Shown here one piece after another: positions 51,093 through 60,208 of a DNA stretch of 64,000 nucleotides (within the stretch, counting starts at the first letter, position 1; every line of letters starts with the position of its first letter). The position numbers and the translations under genes are program-made. The notes under the pieces are model-generated. The model was not told the DNA's origin, made no database searches, and worked only from the letters and a program-made list of their open reading frames with translations. Where the stretch lies: positions 62,001 to 126,000 of the forward strand of contig NZ_CP028858.1 in NCBI RefSeq assembly GCF_003058365.1, given 5' to 3'. The DNA is from Halococcoides cellulosivorans. GTDB taxonomy: Archaea; Halobacteriota; Halobacteria; Halobacteriales; Haloarculaceae.

Positions 51093-51743
51093 ATGGATCT
51101 GTTCGGCGACGAGTCCGGGACGCTTCGGAGTGTGCTGAACGGACGCGACGAGATCTGTGTCGTCGCTGTCGTCGGTGGGGATCGGATGGACTGTATTCGG
51201 TGCCCCAAGAAAGCTGTCCGGCGCGTGCGGGACGTCACCGAGGCGCGTTGGTCCGATCTGATGGACGATCAGAAGCGGCGAGTCCTCGACTGTATGGAGG
51301 CCGAAGACCTCCAGTTCGGCGTCTGTCGGATCACGACGGATGCGTTGCACAACCTTTCACACTCCTACAAGCTCCACCAGGATCGCCTCTCTCCAGCGTG
51401 GGACCTCGTTCTCAAGGGGGACGCCTACGCCGAACTGGTCGCGGCGATCGACAGCGGGGCCCAACGGTCTCGGTTTCGGTTCGACATGGTCTCCGATCGG
51501 AGCAACGCCGAGTCGATCGTCGAGATCGTCGAATCTGGAACCGAGGTCGATGCTGATTGGGGCAATTCTCGGCAAATCAAGGGGATTCAGGCCGCGGACT
51601 GTCTCGCCGGAGCGACGGCGGACCACGTCCGGCACGGCGAGGACTGGATCGACCGAATCTCGACCGATCGGATCGTCGATCGAACGGATGCCGCCCTCGA
51701 ACGGTTAGAGATGGCTCTCGAAAGTACTGATTCCGGCCCGTGA
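51093..51743 (+). CDS. DUF3800-like protein (RNase H-like fold)
   Basis: 216 residues. MDLFGDESG places an aspartate at the end of the first strand, RFRFDMVSDRS a second acidic site, and IQAADCLAGATAD a third near the C-terminus: the pattern of DUF3800, a predicted RNase H-fold metal-dependent nuclease often found in mobile or defence-related regions. In-frame codons upstream of 51093 are open but the first strand fits a start here. The neighbourhood (vapC remnant, direct repeats, broken mscS) is consistent with an accessory island. Confidence 0.7.
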   Translation: MDLFGDESGTLRSVLNGRDEICVVAVVGGDRMDCIRCPKKAVRRVRDVTEARWSDLMDDQKRRVLDCMEAEDLQFGVCRITTDALHNLSHSYKLHQDRLSPAWDLVLKGDAYAELVAAIDSGAQRSRFRFDMVSDRSNAESIVEIVESGTEVDADWGNSRQIKGIQAADCLAGATADHVRHGEDWIDRISTDRIVDRTDAALERLEMALESTDSGP

Positions 51744-51843
51744 TCGGCCTCCCACCCGCCAGCCCGCATCTGTGTATCTGCCTCTCGGCAGGATTGATCT
51801 GTGCGGACGAGGTGCTTTTCACACCTCTGCGGGGTCATCGGCC

Positions 51844-51859
51844 TCTCACGGCGTTACCG
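51844..51859. repeat. direct repeat, left copy
   Basis: TCTCACGGCGTTACCG matches 52061-52076 at 15 of 16 positions. The two copies start 217 bases apart and enclose the segment with the hypC-leader-like motif. Confidence 0.6.
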
Positions 51860-51936
51860 GTGTATGGAAATTGGGTAGAACACCAAATAAGCGTATCGCC
51901 TGGAACTGAGTGGCCCTTCTCGGACGGAGGCCCCTG

Positions 51937-51980
51937 GGAACTCCTGCCGAAGAGGTTCGACCGAAAGCCAGGGGGGTTGG
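51937..51980 (+). ncRNA. candidate structured RNA motif, copy A
   Basis: A 44-base stretch (ggaactcctgccgaagagg, then ttcgaccgaaagcc and ggggttgg) is nearly repeated at 58717-58759 upstream of hypC. The 3' part can fold as a stem (GCCA with TGGC) around a G-rich loop; the other copy forms a longer version of the same hairpin. It could be a small RNA, an RNA leader element or a shared binding site. Confidence 0.35.
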
Positions 51981-52060
51981 CGTCGCTCTCGACCACGTCG
52001 CTCACAGTACCCCGCAAGTCGCAGACGCGTCCGGTCGAGACGCAGTCTGGTGAGTCGATT

Positions 52061-52076
52061 TCTCGCGGCGTTACCG
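52061..52076. repeat. direct repeat, right copy, covering the mscS stop codon
   Basis: TCTCGCGGCGTTACCG; the mscS stop (TAA on the minus strand, 52071-52073) and last codon lie in it. One mismatch to the left copy at 51844-51859. Confidence 0.6.
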
Positions 52077-52986
52077 TGATTCTCGCTCGCTGATCGTCCG
52101 CTGTGGGAACGGAATCGAGATGTCCTCCTCGTCGAACTGCGTCTGAATTGCCGAGAGGACGGTCGTCTGGGCCTGGTTGATGGCGATCGGTCTGGGCTCT
52201 TCGACCCACATTTTTACCGCGAGCGTGATCTGTGAGTCGTCGAAGTCCTTGACGGTCGTCGGGTGGTAGCCGTCGATGTCGTTGTCCGCGTGCTCGATCA
52301 GGTCTTCGAGGATCGCGTCACAGACCGACGTCGCGTGGTCGATGTCCGTCGCGAAATCGACGCCCACCAGCACGTCGTTACGATACCGGTCCTTGCCGAG
52401 GTTCGTGATGTCGCGTTTGATGACCTCGTCGTTCGGGATGACGTGGGTCTCGCCCTGTGGACTCCGCAACATCGTGTTGAACAGCGTGATCTGCTCGATC
52501 TGGCCGAATCGATCCGTTGATTTTCACCCAGTCGCCCACCCGAAAGACGTCCGTCGAGAAGAGGCTGACCCCCGCGAACACCGAGGTGAGCGTCTGGCGG
52601 GCCGCCAGGGCCAACACGACGCTGGTCACCCCGGCGCCGAGCAGGACGTTCGCGACGCTGACCTCCCAGACGTGGACGATACTGACGACCAGAACGCCCC
52701 CGTAGGACACCATCTGGAGGAAGCGGTACGCCGCCTCGATCTGATGGGGCGTGGCCAGACCGCGCCGTTCGAACACGAGGATTGCGTCACCGACGACGCG
52801 GACGGCACTGATTACGGCCCCGAGCAAGACGACGGTCAGCAGCATTCTCGTGGCTGGTTCGGGGAGGAATTCGTCGAGTGGTCCGTGCCACACGGACCAT
52901 AGCAGGCCGACGAACAGCACGACGACGCCCGCGGCGAGCACCGTCCGAACGGGCGACGGGTCGTCGTTCACACGCGTCGTGGGCAT
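52071..52986 (-). pseudogene. mscS: MscS family mechanosensitive channel gene, frameshifted
   Basis: The first part (from ATG 52986) encodes three membrane helices, the pore helix region (LALAARQTLTSVFAGVSLF) and the start of the beta domain (DVFRVGDWVKING), then runs out of frame. The homologous continuation (RFGQIEQITLFNTMLRSPQG, then VIPNDEVIKRDITNLG) is in another frame from about 52510 down to the stop at 52071. One extra C in the run at 52514-52515 explains the break: without it the junction reads VKINDRFGQIEQ. It is either a real inactivating insertion or a sequencing error. Confidence 0.85.
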
Positions 52987-53150
52987 GCGATAGCTCAGGA
53001 GCGAGTCGGGTATAGCTGTCGTGGCCGCGACTGCTGGCGGAGACGGTGACTGGACTCTTCGAGCGGATCGATGTGGCCAGTGTCTCTGGGCCGTCCGATT
53101 GCGCATGCGTCGCCGCTACATGTAATGCGGTCGTCTGCGTGTGGACGACT

Positions 53151-55667
53151 ATGTCTCCAGTCTCGTCATCGCTCCGAGTCCTCGTCGTCGGGCCGAGCGC
53201 CCTCCAGGACTCGATCCGAGACGCGATCGGTGGCGACGGAGCGGCGATCGACCTCGTGATGGCCGACAGCACCGATGAGGCAGTCGATCTGGCCGGCGGC
53301 GCGCCGGTCGACGCCGCCATAGTCACCGACTCCACGCCCGGCACGGAGCTGGCGACGACGATCGACAGCGTCCACGACCATTTCGACGCGGTGCCGGTGG
53401 TGGCTGTCCTCGCTGCGGACCGCACCGACGCCACCGACGCGCTCGCGGCGGGGGCGGACGACTGTCTGCGGGCCGACCTGATGGTCGCTCACCCGCCGGT
53501 CGCGCTCTCGCGGCTTCGAGGCGTGGCCGATCGGGCGGGATCGACTCGGACAGAGCCGTCCGAAGCGAGCGGCATCCCTGGTCTGGACCCCGCCGCCGGA
53601 TCGGGGGCACCGGTCGCCGGGGACAGCGTCACCGAAGCGATCTTCGACGCGTTCCCGAACGGCGCCGTGACACTCGTGGGACCAGATCTCACCTACCGAC
53701 TCGCGGGCGGCGCCCTGTTCGATCGGATCGACGCGACGCCCGAGGACGTCATCGGGGCGCCGGTGGACGACGTCCCGGCGGGTGAGCGAGACGTGTTCGT
53801 CGAGGCGTACAGCCAGGCACTCGACGGCACCGAGACCGCGACCGAGACGACGCTGGGCGAGATGACGCTCGTGCTTCGGACCGCGCCAGTCCTCGACGCC
53901 GATGGGTCGGTCATCGCTGCCGTCGGGATGACCCAGGAGATCACCGAGCGCAAGCGGACCGAACGCGAACTCAAGCGCCGCGAGCGCATCTTGGAGGAAC
54001 TTCACGTCGCGATGCGAGACCTGTATCCGCCCGCCTCGCCCGAGGCTGTGCGATCGTTTCTCGTCGAGTTCGTCGAGGAGTCGTTCGGGTTCGCCTACGT
54101 CAGCGTGAAACGGTTCGACGAGGAGGCGGGGGTGTTACGGCCCGATCGGAAAGCGACGGCGTTCGGGACGGACATTGAGGGCCCTGGCGTGATCGACCCC
54201 GGGTCGGGCCCGCTCTGGGGGGCCTACCGCACCGGCGAGTCCCGTTCGATCGACGGCTCCGCGGTGCCGGGACTGGCCGACACTCTCGTGAGGGACGTGC
54301 TCGCGATACCGATCGGTCGGTTCGGCCTGATCGTCGTCGGCCAACGCGACGGGGGGATCGATGCGGTCGATCGCGATCTGATCGAGATGATGGCGACGAC
54401 CGCGACGGCGGTGCTGGAAACACTGAAACAGGAGCGTGAACGGTCGACGCTGGCCGGCGAACTTCGCTCACAGCGCGACTCCATCGCGGAGTTGCGAACG
54501 ATCGCCACCACGACCCAGGCGATTCAGGAGCGAATCACCGCGGGTGAGAGCCGTGATGCCATCGAATCGGCGGTCTGTGCGGAACTGATCGACATCGATC
54601 CGATCGAATTCGTCTGGATCGGCCGGCCACAGGGCCGCGACACGAATCTCGATCCCGCCGCCTGGGCGGGTGCGGGCGCGGAGTATCTCGATTTCGTCCT
54701 CCAGCAGGAGACCACGTCGCTCCCGGCCCGCCGGGCCGCTGAGAGTCGGGAGACACAGTTCGTCCCGCGAATTTCCGAGCGAGTCCACGACGATCGGTGG
54801 GCGACTGAAGCGCTCTCCGCCGGGTTTCGATCGGTGGTGAGTGTCCCGCTGCTGTTCGACGAGGTGCTGTACGGCGTTCTGACGGTGTATCTCTCCGAGG
54901 ACCGCACCGCGGCGCCGTACAGGGACCTGCTCGAAGACGTGGCCTCGCTGCTGGTGACGTACGGCCGCCTGCTGGAACAGCGCCATCCGGACGCGGCCGA
55001 CGAAATCGTCGCCCTCGAATTCACGGTGACCGATTCGAGATGCCCGCTCCACCGACTCGCCGCCGAGACCGGGACGCGAATTCGATTCGACACCGTGGCC
55101 GAGACCGACGACGACACCGTCCGGATTCTGATCACCGTGACCGACGGCGACGGCCAGGCGGTGGTTGACCGGGCCAGGGAGGCCCCCGACGTCCGCCAGG
55201 CGGACTGGTTCGGGGACAGCGACCCGGGCCAGGTGACGCTCACGCTCGACCGGCCGTTTCTGGCCGGGATCATCGGGAAACACGGCGGGACCCTCCAGAC
55301 CGCCGTCTCGGGCCCTTCGGAAACACGACTCGAGGTGACGGTCCCCCAGTCGGCATCGACCCGTCCGCTTCTCGAAGCACTGACCGACCGGTACGCCGAT
55401 ATCGACCTCACCGCCCAACAGACCAGACGGCCCGACCCTGGGACCGACCGACTGCTCACCGATCGGCAGCGAGAGATTCTGACCGCTGCGTATCACGGTG
55501 GATACTACGATATACCCCGAACCGTGACCGGCGAAGACCTCGCCAAATCGTTCGATATATCCGGTCCAGCAGTGTCAAATCACCTGAAATCCGCCCACCG
55601 TGCGGTGGTCGCTGAGTTCCTGGACACGACCGAAGAAATCAAATCCGATAACGAAGACTTACCATAG
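53151..55667 (+). CDS. Bat-like multi-domain sensor regulator (receiver-like, PAS, two GAF, HTH-10)
   Basis: 838 residues. In order: a receiver-like domain (about 8-125, with VTDSTPG at the phospho-site position), a PAS domain (about 155-275), a GAF domain (about 300-425) and a second GAF (about 455-615), the bacterio-opsin activator domain (about 625-755) and a C-terminal HTH-10 (LTDRQREILTAAYHGGYYD, then SFDISGPAVSNHL). Such proteins are one-component redox/light/oxygen-type regulators in haloarchaea. The frame opens 35 codons earlier, but the receiver begins after ATG 53151. It lies 87 bases upstream of the chemotaxis transducer gene. Confidence 0.85.
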   Translation: MSPVSSSLRVLVVGPSALQDSIRDAIGGDGAAIDLVMADSTDEAVDLAGGAPVDAAIVTDSTPGTELATTIDSVHDHFDAVPVVAVLAADRTDATDALAAGADDCLRADLMVAHPPVALSRLRGVADRAGSTRTEPSEASGIPGLDPAAGSGAPVAGDSVTEAIFDAFPNGAVTLVGPDLTYRLAGGALFDRIDATPEDVIGAPVDDVPAGERDVFVEAYSQALDGTETATETTLGEMTLVLRTAPVLDADGSVIAAVGMTQEITERKRTERELKRRERILEELHVAMRDLYPPASPEAVRSFLVEFVEESFGFAYVSVKRFDEEAGVLRPDRKATAFGTDIEGPGVIDPGSGPLWGAYRTGESRSIDGSAVPGLADTLVRDVLAIPIGRFGLIVVGQRDGGIDAVDRDLIEMMATTATAVLETLKQERERSTLAGELRSQRDSIAELRTIATTTQAIQERITAGESRDAIESAVCAELIDIDPIEFVWIGRPQGRDTNLDPAAWAGAGAEYLDFVLQQETTSLPARRAAESRETQFVPRISERVHDDRWATEALSAGFRSVVSVPLLFDEVLYGVLTVYLSEDRTAAPYRDLLEDVASLLVTYGRLLEQRHPDAADEIVALEFTVTDSRCPLHRLAAETGTRIRFDTVAETDDDTVRILITVTDGDGQAVVDRAREAPDVRQADWFGDSDPGQVTLTLDRPFLAGIIGKHGGTLQTAVSGPSETRLEVTVPQSASTRPLLEALTDRYADIDLTAQQTRRPDPGTDRLLTDRQREILTAAYHGGYYDIPRTVTGEDLAKSFDISGPAVSNHLKSAHRAVVAEFLDTTEEIKSDNEDLP

Positions 55668-55754
55668 TAACCTCATCTTACGGCGAGGTATTCTCTCCTT
55701 AACACGTTTGCTCACAACACTTGCCGGCGTGTATGCGGAGAGAGGACGCTACAG

Positions 55755-58118
55755 ATGTCATTCATTGATCGAATCACGATCGATCGGTTCGACCTCCGGC
55801 CGAAACTGATTCTCGCGTTCGTGCTCGTGGCAACACTCGTTCTCGTCACCGGGGCGATCGGCTACGTGAGTGTCGGGACCGTCGATGGACAACTTCACTC
55901 CGTCGTCGAGGACGACGTCGCGGAGGCAGACGCGGCGATGGAGATGAGATACGACCTGGAATCAGAGCGCCGTTCGCTCCTCGCTGTCGTGACCGGGCAC
56001 GAGGGTGCCGTCGAGGAGTATCACAGTGCCGCCGCGGACTTCGAGACACAGTACACGACACTGGCCGAGCGAGACGATCTGACCGACGAGCAACGGGACC
56101 GTCTCTCGGAGATCGAAACGGCCCACGCCGAGGCGAGTCAGACGGCCGAGGCAGCGATCTCGGCGATGGAGGCCGGTGACGAGCAACTGGCTCGCGAGCG
56201 GGTCGACGAGATCGACGGCGTCTACGAGGACCTCGAAGCGGACACCGTCGCCTTCGAGGAGGACGCGAACGAGAAGATGGCGGCCTCCGTCACGGCGGCC
56301 GATCGAATGACCAACCAGAGCCACCTGCTCATCGTCGTGATGACCATCGGGGCCTTTCTCGCCGCGATCGCGATCGGCCTGTTCGTCGCTCGCCGGATCA
56401 CGAAACCTGTCAAACAACTCGAAGCGGCGTCGATCGCCATGAGCGAGGGCGATCTGTCCGTCTCGGTCGACGAACACGTCGAAGACGACGAACTCGGGCG
56501 GATGACTGTGGCGTTCACCGAGATGCAGGTCAACCTTCGGGCGGTGTTCGACGAGATCGACACCTTCGGCACCAATCTCGCATCCGGGGACGACGATCTC
56601 CAGGAGCGCGAGCGCCGGACGGACTTCCCCGGAACGTACGGCGAGATCATGACGAATCTGGATCGTGGGGCCACCGAGATGGTCGGCGGGTTCGAGGAGA
56701 TTCGATCGGCCAGTCAAGACCTCCAGGCCGGTCGTCTCGACCAGAAGATCGACACCGACCGGCCGGGCCAGTACGGCGCGATTCTGACGAGCTTCGACGA
56801 CGGCATGCAGACGCTGTCCGGGAGCTTCGACGAGATCTCGACGGCGAGCGAGGGGCTGAAAGACGGCGATCTGGATCAGCGCCTCGACACGGACGCGCCC
56901 GGTGCCTACGGCCAGACGCTCGCAGATCTGGAGGCGGGCGTCCAGCAACTGGGCGACAGCATCGAGTCGGTCCAGTCGATCGCCACCGAGGTGGCCGCCT
57001 CCAGCGAGGAAGTGACCGCCAGCGCCGAGGAGATCGAGGCCGCGAGTGAAGAGGTCGCGACCTCGGTCGAGGAGATCTCGCACGGGGCAGAAACCCAGAC
57101 CGAGAACCTCCAGGAAGTCGCCGGCGAGATGAACGACATGTCCGCGACCGTCGAGGAGATCGCCTCCTCGTCCGAAGAGGTCGCCGCGACCGCCACGTCA
57201 GCGGTCGAACGCGGCGAAACCGGGCGCGAACACGCCTCCGAGGCCTCTACCGAGATCGAAGCCATCGAATCCACTGCCGACGAGGCCACCGATCAGGTCC
57301 AGCAACTCGACGACAAGATGGAAGAGATCGGTGAGATTGTCGAAATGATCACCGGCATCGCGGAGCAGACCAACATGCTCGCGTTGAACGCGTCGATCGA
57401 GGCGGCCCGGGCCGGCGAAGCGGGTGAAGGCTTCGGCGTCGTCGCCAACGAGATCAAGTCGCTCGCAGAGGATGCCGGACAGGCGACGACGAAAATCGAA
57501 GCGCGAATCGAGGAGGTCCAGGCGACGACCGACGAGACGGTCTCGGAGATGGAAGAGATGCGAGAACGGGTCGCCAGTGGGTCCGAGACGATCGAAGACG
57601 CGATCGCCATGTTCGACGATATCGCCGATTCGATTCAGGAGGCCGAAGACGGCATTCGTGAGATCAGCGAGGCGACCGACGATCAGGCCGCGTCCACCGA
57701 AGAAGTGGTGTCGATGGTCGATCAGGTCTCCAGTGTCAGCCAGCAGACGAGTGCTGAAGCGAGCAACGTCTCGGCGGCGACCGAAGAACAGTCGTCGTCA
57801 CTCTCGGAAGCGACCCAGACGCTCCAGGACCTCTCGATGCTGGCGGACGATCTCCACGACGAGGTCTCGGATTTCGACGTGGAGACGGACGGAAGTCAGC
57901 GACCCGCGACGCGTACCCGCGGGTCGATCGGCGCGACTGACCGCTCTGGGGTCGACACGTCGTCGACGCGCACCGAATCGACGTCAGAGCGGGCTGTGAT
58001 GACGAACGATGGCCGGCTAGAGACCGAAGACGACGGCTCACCGAAAACGGTCGAGTGGTCCGATTCGGCCGGCGCCGCCCTCGACGACGAGGCCGACCAG
58101 ACGGAGGGTGACGACTGA
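55755..58118 (+). CDS. methyl-accepting chemotaxis transducer with poly-HAMP region
   Basis: 787 residues. TM1 at about 16-38, an extracytoplasmic four-helix-bundle sensor (about 40-188), TM2 at about 190-213, then a HAMP domain ([20 protein letters not shown]) followed by at least two more HAMP-like repeats ([16 protein letters not shown] and [16 protein letters not shown]). The signalling hairpin tip is [29 protein letters not shown]. Glu/Gln-rich helices carry likely methylation sites. The tail is polar and acidic. CheW overlaps its stop. Ligand unknown. Confidence 0.92.
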   Translation: MSFIDRITIDRFDLRPKLILAFVLVATLVLVTGAIGYVSVGTVDGQLHSVVEDDVAEADAAMEMRYDLESERRSLLAVVTGHEGAVEEYHSAAADFETQYTTLAERDDLTDEQRDRLSEIETAHAEASQTAEAAISAMEAGDEQLARERVDEIDGVYEDLEADTVAFEEDANEKMAASVTAADRMTNQSHLLIVVMTIGAFLAAIAIGLFVARRITKPVKQLEAASIAMSEGDLSVSVDEHVEDDELGRMTVAFTEMQVNLRAVFDEIDTFGTNLASGDDDLQERERRTDFPGTYGEIMTNLDRGATEMVGGFEEIRSASQDLQAGRLDQKIDTDRPGQYGAILTSFDDGMQTLSGSFDEISTASEGLKDGDLDQRLDTDAPGAYGQTLADLEAGVQQLGDSIESVQSIATEVAASSEEVTASAEEIEAASEEVATSVEEISHGAETQTENLQEVAGEMNDMSATVEEIASSSEEVAATATSAVERGETGREHASEASTEIEAIESTADEATDQVQQLDDKMEEIGEIVEMITGIAEQTNMLALNASIEAARAGEAGEGFGVVANEIKSLAEDAGQATTKIEARIEEVQATTDETVSEMEEMRERVASGSETIEDAIAMFDDIADSIQEAEDGIREISEATDDQAASTEEVVSMVDQVSSVSQQTSAEASNVSAATEEQSSSLSEATQTLQDLSMLADDLHDEVSDFDVETDGSQRPATRTRGSIGATDRSGVDTSSTRTESTSERAVMTNDGRLETEDDGSPKTVEWSDSAGAALDDEADQTEGDD

Positions 58119-58555
58119 TGTCCCCTGCCGCGACCCTCGAACCGCCCTCGCAAGTCCTCGTGTTCGCGCTGGGTGACGAACGGTACTGTGTCGGGATCGA
58201 CCAGGTCGAGGAAATCGTCGCGACCCAGCCCATCAGCCCCGTTCCAGACTCCCCACGGATGGTCGAGGGAGTGATGGACCTGCGTGGAACGACGACCACG
58301 ATCGTCGACCCGACGGTCCCGTTCGGCGTCACCGGCCCGGTCGACCAGCGCCAGGTCATCGTCTTCGAGGCCGACGACCAGCGGCGGATCGGCTGGCTCG
58401 TCGATCACGGTGAGCGTGTCCGGGAGTTCGAGAGTCCGGACGTCGAACCGGCCGAGGACACCCAACAGATCACCGGCATCCTGAACGCAGACGAGGAGTT
58501 CCTCTTCTGGGTCGATCCAGACCCGATCAACAGTCAGATAGCGAACTCCGAGTGA
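58118..58555 (+). CDS. cheW: CheW adaptor protein
   Basis: 145 residues, a single CheW domain: QVLVFALGDERYCVGIDQVEEIVA, then VEGVMDLRGTTTTIVDP and the terminal ITGILNADEEFLFWVD. It couples the transducer to CheA. It begins on the A of the transducer's TGA (TGATG), so this transducer has its own dedicated CheW. Confidence 0.92.
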   Translation: MSPAATLEPPSQVLVFALGDERYCVGIDQVEEIVATQPISPVPDSPRMVEGVMDLRGTTTTIVDPTVPFGVTGPVDQRQVIVFEADDQRRIGWLVDHGERVREFESPDVEPAEDTQQITGILNADEEFLFWVDPDPINSQIANSE

Positions 58556-58716
58556 ACCGCCTCGGGACGGGGCTCCGGGCCTGCGTCCGTCGTCTCGTGG
58601 AGGACGATCGCGACCAGTGCGACCCACTCGACGCGTCGTCTACGGTCGAGCTACGATGCGGTCGCCGTCCGCGGTCCGGGCCGATCGAGGTCCGACACCA
58701 CAACCATCGACCGTGA

Positions 58717-58759
58717 GGATTCCCGCCGAACGGGTTCGACCGAAAGCCCAAGGGGTTGG
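58717..58759 (+). ncRNA. candidate structured RNA motif, copy B, in the hypC leader region
   Basis: Near-copy of 51937-51980. Here CCCG-CCGAA-CGGG forms one short hairpin and AGCCCAA-GGGG-TTGGGCT a second, perfect 7-bp stem with a G4 loop. It lies 57 bases before the hypC ATG, so it may be part of the hyp leader or a separate small RNA. Confidence 0.35.
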
Positions 58760-58783
58760 GCTGGCCTAAACCCGACTACGAGC

Positions 58784-58806
58784 GCCGGGACCCGGTGGGG
58801 CCCGGC
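58784..58806 (+). promoter_or_regulatory. GC hairpin just before the hypC start
   Basis: GCCGGG (58784-58789) and CCCGGC (58801-58806) are perfect inverted repeats ten bases before the hypC ATG. cctaaaccc at about 58764-58772 is the only TATA-like element nearby, so the hairpin would be in the mRNA leader and could mask initiation. Confidence 0.35.
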
Positions 58807-58815
58807 CCCCAAACC

Positions 58816-59094
58816 ATGTGCTTAGGAATCCCCGGTGAAGTCATCGAAATCGACGGTAACGAAGCGACCGCGGAGTTCTGGGACGTCACCAAGACGGTCC
58901 GGATCGACGTGGTCGACGAACCGATCGAGGTCGGCGATCACATCCTCAATCACGCGGGCTTCGCGATCCGCAAGATCCCCGACGACGAGGTCGAAGAGAC
59001 CCTCGCGATCTACGAGTCGTTCCTCGACGGCGACGAGGACGAAGCGCTCGACGAGATCGGGGCCCGCGACGCCGAACTCGGACTGGAGGGCTAA
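58816..59094 (+). CDS. hypC: hydrogenase maturation chaperone HypC
   Basis: 92 residues. The start MCLGIPGEV fixes the N-terminus, because Cys2 must follow the initiator Met to bind the Fe(CN)2CO unit; the 20 in-frame codons upstream are therefore excluded. The C-terminal 35 residues are an acidic helix. HypC works with HypD in assembling and delivering the iron centre to the hydrogenase large subunit. First gene of hypCDEAB; one base before hypD. Confidence 0.95.
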   Translation: MCLGIPGEVIEIDGNEATAEFWDVTKTVRIDVVDEPIEVGDHILNHAGFAIRKIPDDEVEETLAIYESFLDGDEDEALDEIGARDAELGLEG

Positions 59095-59095
59095 C

Positions 59096-60208
59096 ATGGC
59101 CGCCAGCACCGATCGGGACCTGCAGTTTCGCGATCCCGAGAAGGCCGAGCAACTCTCCGACCGCCTCGAAGAGTTGATGGCCGAGATCGACGGGCGCGTC
59201 GACGTCATGCACGTCTGTGGTTCTCACGAGCAGGCGATCGCGAAGTTCGGCCTGCGGAGCGTCCTCCCCGACGGCCTCAGCGTGCGGATGGGCCCGGGCT
59301 GTCCAGTGTGCGTGACGGACATGCCCGAGGTCGACGAGGCGGTCGCTCTGGCCGAGGACGGAAAGATCGTGACGACCTACGGCGACATGCTCAAAGTGCC
59401 CGGGACGGCCAAGAGTCTGGCCGACGCCCGCGACGAGGGCGCGGACGTGCGCGTGGTCTACAGCGCGAGCGAGGCCGCCGAGATCGCGGCGGAGACGGAC
59501 GAGGATGTCGTCTTCTTCGCGACGGGCTTCGAGACGACCGCCGCACCGACCGCCGCCGTGCTCGCGGACGATCCGCCCGCGAACTTCTCGATTCTCTCGG
59601 CGCACAAGTACGTCCCGCCCGCGATGGAGGTCGTCGCGGAGATGCCCGACACGAACGTCGACGCCTTCCTCGCGGCGGGCCACGCCGCGGTGATCACGGG
59701 CTCTGGCATCTTCGAGGAGTTCGTCGACGAGTACGAAATCCCGACCGTCGTCGGTGGGTTCGAACCGCTCGACATCCTGCTCGGCCTCGTGAAGATCCTG
59801 GAGTTCGTCCGGGACGACGAGGCGGGCCTGGCAAACGCGTACCCACGCTGTGTCACCGAGGACGGGAACGTACCTGCCAAAGAGGCGCTCTGGGAGGTCT
59901 TCGAGACGACGCGGGGCGAGTGGCGCGGCATCGCGGAGATTCCCGACGCCGACCTGGCGCTCCGGGATGAGTACGCCCAGTACGACGCCCGCGAGATCTT
60001 CGACATCGACGCCGCCTACGAGGACGAACAGGACCCCCTCACCGCCAAATGCATCAGCGGCGATATCATGGCGGGCAAGGCCGATCCCGACGAGTGTGAA
60101 CTGTACGGCGAGGAGTGCACTCCCGAGAACCCCGTCGGGGCGAGCATGGTCTCCAGCGAGGGCACCTGCAAGATCTGGCTCGAATACGGTGGGCACCCCG
60201 ACCTATGA
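59096..60208 (+). CDS. hypD: hydrogenase maturation protein HypD
   Basis: 370 residues. MHVCGSHEQAI holds the conserved first Cys, MGPGCPVCVTDMPE the redox cysteines, and GFETTAAPTAAVL, LSAHKYVPPAM and VVGGFEPLDIL the other family blocks. The [4Fe-4S] cluster cysteines are in the C-terminal KCISGDIMAGK, ECELYGEEC and SEGTCKIW segments. HypD holds iron with HypC while CN and CO ligands are added. Confidence 0.96.
   Translation: MAASTDRDLQFRDPEKAEQLSDRLEELMAEIDGRVDVMHVCGSHEQAIAKFGLRSVLPDGLSVRMGPGCPVCVTDMPEVDEAVALAEDGKIVTTYGDMLKVPGTAKSLADARDEGADVRVVYSASEAAEIAAETDEDVVFFATGFETTAAPTAAVLADDPPANFSILSAHKYVPPAMEVVAEMPDTNVDAFLAAGHAAVITGSGIFEEFVDEYEIPTVVGGFEPLDILLGLVKILEFVRDDEAGLANAYPRCVTEDGNVPAKEALWEVFETTRGEWRGIAEIPDADLALRDEYAQYDAREIFDIDAAYEDEQDPLTAKCISGDIMAGKADPDECELYGEECTPENPVGASMVSSEGTCKIWLEYGGHPDL

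Larger units (their letters stand above)
51744..52070. other. 327-base gene-free stretch between convergent genes
   Basis: This interval between the DUF3800-like gene and mscS has no open frame I can support. It holds one copy of a 16-bp direct repeat (51844-51859) whose partner covers the mscS stop, an AT-rich patch (caaataagcg, about 51883), and a 44-base motif (51937-51980) that recurs upstream of hypC. It may encode a small RNA or be the remnant of a small insertion. Confidence 0.6.

Noticed and set aside
58734-58756. GTTCGACC resembling a tRNA T-loop
   Set aside because: The flanking bases do not form a T-stem and there is no acceptor or anticodon arm nearby. No tRNA or rRNA gene was found in the window.
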